DNA from: Actinomycetota bacterium
GTDB lineage: Bacteria; Actinomycetota; Actinomycetes; Nanopelagicales; Nanopelagicaceae
Direction: 5' to 3'
Assembly (NCBI GenBank): GCA_002737595.1
Contig: NSHZ01000054.1
Span: forward strand, 1-10,682
Length of the DNA stretch: 10,682 nucleotides
In this document: positions 6,473 through 10,682 of the stretch, in pieces
Numbering within the stretch: position 1 is the stretch's first letter
How the letters are laid out: every line of letters begins with the position of its first letter
The notes under the pieces: model-generated
The model's input: the letters and a program-made list of their open reading frames with translations, nothing else
What the model was told of the DNA's origin: nothing
The model's database searches: none
Made by a program: the position numbers and the translations under genes

Positions 6473-7432
6473 ATGATGAAAGCAGCAGTTGCTATTGGTC
6501 TTGCTGGCATTCCACTGTCAAAGTACGGCCCCATTATTGCTGAGGCTGAAAAATCTGGGGCCTATGCACTCTGTGTAGGAGAAGCTGCGCATGAAACCTT
6601 TGCAGCTGCATCTTTTGTTTCGGCATTGACGACGAAACCTCGGATCATCTCCGGTATCGCCACCTGGGCGCGGCCGCCAGTCACTACAGCACTCGCTGCA
6701 AGTACGGTGGATGAGATTTCGGGCGGCAGATATGAATTGGGGCTTGGGACTATGCCCGAACATTGGAACCGCGATCATTACGGCATTGATCCCGCTCGGC
6801 CCTTAGTGCGTATGCGCGAATATGTCGAAGTCATTCGCTTAGCGTGGAAGGCCCATGGCGGTCTCTCGTGTGACTTCGCAGGTGAGTTCTACAACGTAGC
6901 GGGCTACCAAAGGATGATCCCGCCATTGCGAGATGAGATTCCTATCCATCTCGCCGCGACTCGTCCTGGTATGGCTAGGCTCTCCGGCGAAATCTCCGAT
7001 GGCGTCTTAGTAAATTGGCTCCATACCCAGGAGTGGCTCCACGAGGTGTTAGAGCCTGCTTTTGCCGAAGGGGTAGCGCGGGGCAGTAGATCGCCACAGC
7101 GCTCAGCCATGGTCAGGGTCCTGGTGGAGCCAGATCCGGTGAAGGCGCGCGACCTGCTGCGGCCCTCCTTCGCCATGTACCAACAAGTTCCTTACTTCCA
7201 TGAGGTTGCGGCCTCGGGCGGCTTCGTGGGCGCTGACCTCGCCGACGGGTTAGTCGATGCCATGACAGTCCACGGTGATCTCGACTCCGTGGTGGGCCAA
7301 TTACAGGAGCGCTACGGGAAGTGGGCCGATTGGCTTGAGCTCACCCCACCGGGTGCGGTGGGTGGCAGCGTGTTGGCGACCGCCTACCAGGAGCTCTTCC
7401 GGGTAGTGGCCAGACTCAATTCGGCTCCTTAA
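6473..7432 (+). CDS. LLM-class (luciferase-like) flavin/F420-dependent oxidoreductase
   Basis: A 319-residue single-domain TIM-barrel enzyme of the bacterial luciferase-like superfamily (PF00296). Family marks are ISGIATWARPPVTTALAASTVDEISGGRYELGLGT (59-93), a loop containing W98 and H102, R113-M-R-E-Y-V-E-V-I-R (113-122), F139-Y, I-P-I-H-L-A-A-T-R-P (156-165) and S175-D-G-V-L-V-N-W (175-182). The pattern is closest to F420-dependent methylene-H4MPT-reductase-like enzymes common in Actinobacteria, but FMN use cannot be excluded. Two adjacent ATGs (6473 and 6476) are both possible starts; neither has a good Shine-Dalgarno, and the gene is 18 bases from the preceding stop. Next to a cyclic amidohydrolase it may oxidise or reduce the heterocycle before or after ring opening (inference). 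By eye the last third is more G+C-rich than the rest. Confidence 0.92.
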   Translation: MMKAAVAIGLAGIPLSKYGPIIAEAEKSGAYALCVGEAAHETFAAASFVSALTTKPRIISGIATWARPPVTTALAASTVDEISGGRYELGLGTMPEHWNRDHYGIDPARPLVRMREYVEVIRLAWKAHGGLSCDFAGEFYNVAGYQRMIPPLRDEIPIHLAATRPGMARLSGEISDGVLVNWLHTQEWLHEVLEPAFAEGVARGSRSPQRSAMVRVLVEPDPVKARDLLRPSFAMYQQVPYFHEVAASGGFVGADLADGLVDAMTVHGDLDSVVGQLQERYGKWADWLELTPPGAVGGSVLATAYQELFRVVARLNSAP

Positions 7433-7485
7433 AATTCACCGGGAAATTCACCGGGAAATTCACCGTAAAATCCACCGGGAAATAT
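7432..7485. repeat. 12-bp tandem repeat, about 4.5 units
   Basis: The unit AAATTCACCGGG is repeated head to tail at 7432-7443, 7444-7455, 7456-7467 (ending GTA) and 7468-7479 (AAATCCACCGGG), followed by a partial AAATAT. It begins on the last base of the oxidoreductase stop codon and ends about 14 bp before the candidate -35 of the binding-protein promoter. It does not form a convincing hairpin, so it is not a terminator. It may be a slippage-prone repeat or a protein-binding array. Confidence 0.85.
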
Positions 7486-7498
7486 CTCTGCGAGCCTC

Positions 7499-7527
7499 TT
7501 GACCTCGGCACGATCTGGCGACAAGAT
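7499..7527 (+). promoter_or_regulatory. Candidate promoter of the ABC binding-protein gene
   Basis: -35 TTGACC (7499-7504, 5 of 6 matches), a 17-base spacer and -10 CAAGAT (7522-7527), which keeps the key A at position 2 and the final T. The predicted start is near 7534, placing operator 3 (7540-7556) directly in the initially transcribed region. The -35 is good and the -10 is poor. Confidence 0.4.
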
Positions 7528-7539
7528 TACCGGAACAGC

Positions 7540-7556
7540 GTTCCGCAAGGTGGAAC
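7540..7556. promoter_or_regulatory. Operator 3: 17-bp near-palindrome before the ABC binding-protein gene
   Basis: GTTCCGC-AAG-GTGGAAC: arms complementary at 6 of 7 positions. On the minus strand it reads GTTCCAC-CTT-GCGGAAC, identical in both arms to the consensus of operators 1 and 2. A further half-site CCGGAAC (7530-7536) sits exactly 20 bp from the matching half here. This links the transporter to the same regulator as the catabolic genes. Confidence 0.6.
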
Positions 7557-7582
7557 CAAACGGCTCGCTCCCTACCCTGCTT

Positions 7583-7588
7583 GGAGGA
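7583..7588 (+). promoter_or_regulatory. Ribosome binding site deciding the binding-protein start
   Basis: GGAGGA lies directly before the GTG at 7592 (4 bases after the GGAGG core). The longer frame back to the ATG at 7499 would put 31 non-secretory residues ahead of a clear signal peptide, and would read through the promoter and operator, so it is rejected. Confidence 0.8.
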
Positions 7589-7591
7589 TAC

Positions 7592-8959
7592 GTGCGTAAA
7601 ACTCGTTTCGCGGTTGGATCGCTTGCAGTAGCGGCCCTCGCTTTTTCAATTATTCCAGCGCAAGCTGCCGATAGTCCGGGCCTCGTGCCTAAAGGCACTT
7701 GGAACTCTGGCCTGAAGGAAATCGTCATTGGCCTTGAAGCTCCGATGACTGGCGTCTTCGCCGTGCTCGGTGTCTCGCAGAAGAACTCAATGACTATCAT
7801 CGCCGATCAAATTAACAAGGCCGGCGGCCTCGGTGGAGCCCAAATCAAAATCAGAGACCTCGACGATGGTCTTGCTCCAGCCAAGGCTGTAGCCAACGCC
7901 AAGGAATTCGCTACTGACGACACCGTGAAGTTGGTTGTCGGACCTTCGATCACTGCTTACTACCAAGCTGCTGCCCCAGCGTATGAAGCCGCCAAGAAGA
8001 TCAACTGCCAGCCGGCAGTTGCGGCCGGAAACTTCGCTGATTACAAGTATGGTTTCCGCTCACAGGATTACTACAAGGATGACATCAATGGGATGCTCTC
8101 CGTGCTTCAAGATAAGGGCGTGAAGAGCTTCGGCATGATCTACGAAGCAGGCGCCACAGGTACCGACTTCCATGCATATATGACCACCGTGGCTCAGCAA
8201 TACGGAATGGTCTACATCGGATGGCAACAGATCACCTCGACTGCGACTTCACACAATGATCAAGTGGCGAAGTTCATTGATGCTGATGCAATCTGGATTT
8301 CCAGCAACGCCTACGGCGCCCTTTCTGCCAAGGCAGCTAAGGCGCTGAATTTCAAGGGTCTCGTTGTGGGTGGTTCTGGACTTCAGAACGTCGCATTCCA
8401 CGATGCGGGTGGCGATGCTTTTGCCGGCACATACATGGCTGCGCCTAACTATCAATGGCCAGTGCGCGATAAGTCAAAGTGGATGCCAGGTTACAAGGCA
8501 CACGTTGATGCCATCGTCGCTGCCTATGGCACGAATACTGGAGCCATCGCGGGTGCAACTTCGCCTAAGGGCACTGCGCTCGCCGCAGACTGCGTCTATG
8601 CGTACGCAGTTGCTGTGAATAAGGCACAGTCATTCGATCCTGAAAAGGTTCTTGTAGCCATGAGCACTTTGGATATCCCTGGTGATCAAACTCCTTCAGG
8701 TAACCGGATTCATCCAGGACCTGAGCACAACTTCTACCAGGCTGATGCGATCCACATCTATAAGTGGATGAAGGACGCAAATGGTTGGTACACCGAGGAG
8801 CAAGTGAAGGACGTTGTCCAGATCGCCAAGGTCGTTGCTGCTACTAAGGCAAAGGCCAAGGCCGGTGACGCTTGCTCAAAGGCTGGAGCTACAGCGAAGT
8901 CTGCTGCTGGCAAGACCCTCAAGTGCACGAAAGTCAAGGGCAAGCTCGTTCTCAAGTAA
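7592..8959 (+). CDS. LIV-type ABC transporter substrate-binding protein with C-terminal two-cysteine tail
   Basis: A 455-residue secreted binding protein of the periplasmic-binding-fold type 1 group (LivK/urea/amide-like). The signal peptide is M(GTG)-RKTRFAVGSLAVAALAFSIIPAQA, with likely cleavage after A25. No lipobox cysteine is present, which is odd for a Gram-positive binding protein. The mature body starts at KEIVIGLEAPMTGVFAVLG (42-60), continues with the typical DQINKAGGLGGAQIKIRDLDDGLAPAKAVANAKE (72-105) and V-G-P-S-I-T (117-121, ligand side), and ends near 415. An Ala/Lys linker leads to a tail with C428 and C445 (DACSKAGATAK...TLKCTKVKGKLVLK), which may form a disulphide or attach the protein to the cell surface. 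The ligand is unknown. The permeases follow after a terminator, giving a surplus of binding protein. Confidence 0.93.
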   Translation: MRKTRFAVGSLAVAALAFSIIPAQAADSPGLVPKGTWNSGLKEIVIGLEAPMTGVFAVLGVSQKNSMTIIADQINKAGGLGGAQIKIRDLDDGLAPAKAVANAKEFATDDTVKLVVGPSITAYYQAAAPAYEAAKKINCQPAVAAGNFADYKYGFRSQDYYKDDINGMLSVLQDKGVKSFGMIYEAGATGTDFHAYMTTVAQQYGMVYIGWQQITSTATSHNDQVAKFIDADAIWISSNAYGALSAKAAKALNFKGLVVGGSGLQNVAFHDAGGDAFAGTYMAAPNYQWPVRDKSKWMPGYKAHVDAIVAAYGTNTGAIAGATSPKGTALAADCVYAYAVAVNKAQSFDPEKVLVAMSTLDIPGDQTPSGNRIHPGPEHNFYQADAIHIYKWMKDANGWYTEEQVKDVVQIAKVVAATKAKAKAGDACSKAGATAKSAAGKTLKCTKVKGKLVLK

Positions 8960-8969
8960 GTAGAGATTG

Positions 8970-9021
8970 AATTGAAAGGTGGGCTGAGACCTCTAACGAA
9001 GTCTCAGCCCACCTCAATTTT
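8970..9021 (+). terminator. Intrinsic terminator/attenuator between binding protein and permeases
   Basis: The arms 8977-8990 and 9001-9014 are perfectly complementary (14 bp, rich in G and C) around a 10-base loop. If A8976 and A8977 are bulged, the stem extends with AATTGA (8970-8975) against TCAATT (9014-9019). It ends in TTTT (9018-9021), a short T tract. Placed 18 bases after the binding-protein stop and 57 before the permease start, it probably lets only part of the transcripts continue, and may also protect the upstream mRNA 3' end. Confidence 0.85.
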
Positions 9022-9063
9022 AGAGTGGGGCCCAACAGTAAATTCATCATCAAGGAAAGTTTC

Positions 9064-9068
9064 GGAGG
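9064..9068 (+). promoter_or_regulatory. Ribosome binding site of the LivH-type permease
   Basis: GGAGG lies 9 bases before the ATG at 9078. Its presence shows the permease is translated on its own, independently of the gene before the terminator. Confidence 0.75.
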
Positions 9069-9077
9069 TCACGAAAT

Positions 9078-9944
9078 ATGAGTTTGCAAGCGCTCTTTGA
9101 TGGTCTCTTTAGTGGAGCTATCTATGGCCTCGTGGCACTTACCCTCACGATCACCTACCAACCGACGCGCATCATGAACTTTGCCCAAGGGGAGACCTTC
9201 ATCCTCGGAGCTGCCGTGGGTTTTGAACTCATAGGCGTTTATAAAATGCCCTGGCCAGTAGGCCTTGCCGTCATGTTGGCTCTTGCGGTTGTGATGGGCC
9301 TGATCATGGAACGTATGGTGATGTTGCCAGTACAACTTTCTGGCAGTCGGTTTGCGTGGATTATTGCCACACTGGCCGCAGCGCTCATATTTCAAGCAGT
9401 TTTCTCGATTCGGTATGTGGGTGACACGCTCACTTTCTTCCCGATCGTAGATAAAATATTTTCTATCGGAGGCGCTGCGGTAAGTGCACAGCAAATTATT
9501 GCGGTCGTAGTCTCTTTAACAATCATCGTCGTTTACGACCAATTCTTACGCCGATCGATTTATGGTCGCGCGATGCGCGCGACGGCGCACAATCCTGATA
9601 CCGCCATCATCCTTGGCGTCCCCACCAAACGTTTAGTGGTCGGCGCTTTTGTGGGAAGCGCCGTTCTTGGAGCGCTCGCTGGTTTTCTCTGGGCCCCAGA
9701 GAATTTTGTGAATCCAGCAAACGGCTTATTTTTCACCATTAGTGGTTTCACGGCCGCGGTGATCGGCGGTGTCGGTAGCCCTCGGGGCGCACTCTTTGGC
9801 GGTCTCATAGTAGGGCTGCTGAATAGCTTCGCCGGCGCAATCTTTGGTGGCATTGCCGCAGGTATCGCAGTCTTCATCGCGTTGGGTCTGATCTTGATTC
9901 TTAAACCCGCTGGGTTATTCGGCAAGCCAATGGATGGTCACTGA
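9078..9944 (+). CDS. LIV-type ABC transporter permease, LivH family
   Basis: A 288-residue integral membrane permease of the branched-chain amino acid/urea/amide ABC family. About eight hydrophobic segments are visible: roughly 8-26, 40-56, 60-78, 93-110, 136-153, 186-204, 217-235 and 240-275. Family marks are N-F-A-Q-G-E (34-39), the cytoplasmic EAA-like loop G-R-A-M-R-A-T-A-H-N-P-D-T-A-I-I-L-G-V (163-181), which contacts the ATPase, and I-G-G-V-G-S-P-R-G-A-L-F-G-G (229-242). The length is normal. It shares one base with the next gene (TGATG). Together with that gene it forms the heterodimeric channel; the ATPase genes would be expected beyond the right edge. Confidence 0.94.
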   Translation: MSLQALFDGLFSGAIYGLVALTLTITYQPTRIMNFAQGETFILGAAVGFELIGVYKMPWPVGLAVMLALAVVMGLIMERMVMLPVQLSGSRFAWIIATLAAALIFQAVFSIRYVGDTLTFFPIVDKIFSIGGAAVSAQQIIAVVVSLTIIVVYDQFLRRSIYGRAMRATAHNPDTAIILGVPTKRLVVGAFVGSAVLGALAGFLWAPENFVNPANGLFFTISGFTAAVIGGVGSPRGALFGGLIVGLLNSFAGAIFGGIAAGIAVFIALGLILILKPAGLFGKPMDGH

Positions 9945-10682
9945 TGAAAATGGTAAATATTTCACTGCGGGGTTTGGGTTTTATTCTCATTACTTTGCTA
10001 CTTCTCTTTCCTTTTTGGGCAAACTCAACATCTAATCCTGAGTCCTACATGAATGTCATCATCACTGCAGGGACCTCTGCGGTGCTGACAATCTCTCTCA
10101 ATATATGTATGGGCTATGGTGGCCTGCTCTCACTTGCACACACCGGCATGCAGATGATGGGTGGGTATGCCATTGGCTTGGCCATGCTTAACTACGAGAT
10201 TGATCCTTGGATCGGTATTTTGATCGCTGCGCTAGTGAGCACAATCTTCTCGGTCCTCATGATTCTTATTAGTTTGCGCGCGACTTATCTTTATTTTGGC
10301 ATGATTACGCTCGCAGCCAATTTGATTGCCATGGAGGGCTTCAGGAACGCGCTCGGAAATGATGGCCTTATCTCTGGTCTCTATCTGCCGGCATTTCGTG
10401 GTGAAGATCTGACAATCAGGCAGTTTTACTACGTCACCTTGGCCATCTTGGTCATTGCATATGTGGTTCAACGCAACACCGTTCTCAGTGGTTTCGGTAG
10501 AGCGACCATGGCCTTGCGGGAGTCGACTGACACCGCTAGTGCGTTAGGCGTCTCACCCAGTGTTCAAAGGGTGAAAATCTTTGCGATCGCGGGGGGCCTC
10601 GCTGGAGTTGCAGGAGCCATCACGGCAATGCAAGGCGGTTTTATGGCGCCAGAAATTGGCGACCTCAACGGTGGCCTAATCT
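9944..10682 (+). CDS. LIV-type ABC transporter permease, LivM family, partial (runs off right edge)
   Basis: The first 246 residues of the partner permease, without a stop in the window. It begins MKMVNISLRGLGFILITLLLLFPFWA, with the first membrane helix at about 10-26. The family motif G-Y-G-G-L-L-S-L-A-H-T-G-M-Q-M-M-G-G-Y (58-75) corresponds to the usual GxxGxLSLGHAAFFGxGAY. LRATYLYFGMITLA (111-124) follows, then the ATPase-contact loop G-R-A-T-M-A-L-R-E-S-T-D-T-A-S-A-L-G-V (185-203), and A-G-G-L-A-G-V-A-G-A. The ATG at 9944 overlaps the preceding TGA by one base; a second in-frame ATG at 9950 is possible. An HT replaces the common HA in the LSL motif. Confidence 0.92.
   Translation, partial: MKMVNISLRGLGFILITLLLLFPFWANSTSNPESYMNVIITAGTSAVLTISLNICMGYGGLLSLAHTGMQMMGGYAIGLAMLNYEIDPWIGILIAALVSTIFSVLMILISLRATYLYFGMITLAANLIAMEGFRNALGNDGLISGLYLPAFRGEDLTIRQFYYVTLAILVIAYVVQRNTVLSGFGRATMALRESTDTASALGVSPSVQRVKIFAIAGGLAGVAGAITAMQGGFMAPEIGDLNGGLI

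Noticed and set aside
7432..7485. CRISPR array or terminator at the tandem repeat
   Set aside because: There are no spacers between the units, the unit is only 12 bp, and it forms no stable hairpin with a T tract.
7499..7591. N-terminal extension of the binding protein from an ATG at 7499
   Set aside because: It would place 31 non-secretory residues before a clear signal peptide and translate the promoter/operator region; GGAGGA points to the GTG at 7592.
7429..7800. Minus-strand open frame ending in repeated GEFP residues
   Set aside because: The repeat peptide is only the 12-bp DNA repeat read in frame; the rest is the reverse of the binding-protein gene and its upstream region.
9069..9494. 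Minus-strand open frame across the LivH gene
   Set aside because: It is antisense to a clear membrane permease; its His/Arg-rich composition is what reversed membrane-protein coding produces.

Overview
The window is an accessory catabolic and transport island, most likely from an uncultured, probably aquatic, member of the Actinomycetota. Four things point there: a luciferase-like oxidoreductase of the F420-type subgroup, a secreted binding protein ending in a short two-cysteine tail of a kind I associate with planktonic Actinobacteria, GTG starts, and moderate G+C (about half, judged by eye). The host call is an inference; there is no rRNA or other phylogenetic marker here.

Layout. A divergent control region (about 3711-3878) splits two transcription units. 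Leftwards run a class III (CaiB/BaiF) CoA-transferase, a cyclase-family metal hydrolase, an MmgE/PrpD protein and the start of a DHA2-type MFS transporter cut by the window edge. All three junctions are 4-base start/stop overlaps (ATGA, GTGA, ATGA). Rightwards run a small predicted dimeric alpha/beta-barrel protein, an IclR regulator starting directly after its stop, a hydantoinase/dihydropyrimidinase-type amidohydrolase and a luciferase-like flavin oxidoreductase. A second regulated unit starts near 7530 with a branched-chain-amino-acid-type (LIV) ABC system: binding protein, a strong hairpin/T-tract terminator, then the LivH-type permease and a LivM-type permease that runs off the right edge.

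The main discovery is a 17-bp near-palindrome with 7-3-7 geometry, best summarised as GTTCCAC-TCT-GCGGAAC. It occurs three times, and only in regulatory gaps: in front of the leftward CoA-transferase operon, in front of the rightward IclR operon, and in front of the binding-protein gene. Each copy has a second half-site or degenerate site offset by 20 bp, about two helical turns. This is what would be expected of an IclR-family protein binding as a dimer of dimers, so the whole island looks like one local regulon.

How the parts could work together (inference): the LIV-type ABC system imports a small, probably nitrogen-containing, compound. The flavin enzyme oxidises it, the hydantoinase-type enzyme opens a cyclic amide, imide or ureide, and the cyclase-family enzyme hydrolyses a further amide, lactone or formamide bond. 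The CoA-transferase activates the resulting acid and the MmgE/PrpD enzyme dehydrates, isomerises or decarboxylates it. I know of no characterised pathway with exactly this set, and the substrate cannot be read from the sequence.

No stretch over 300 bases lacks a gene. The gaps at 3711-3878, 7433-7591 and 8960-9077 hold, respectively, the divergent promoters and operators, a 12-bp tandem repeat plus promoter and operator, and the terminator. I saw no RNA genes, insertion sequences or CRISPR arrays.
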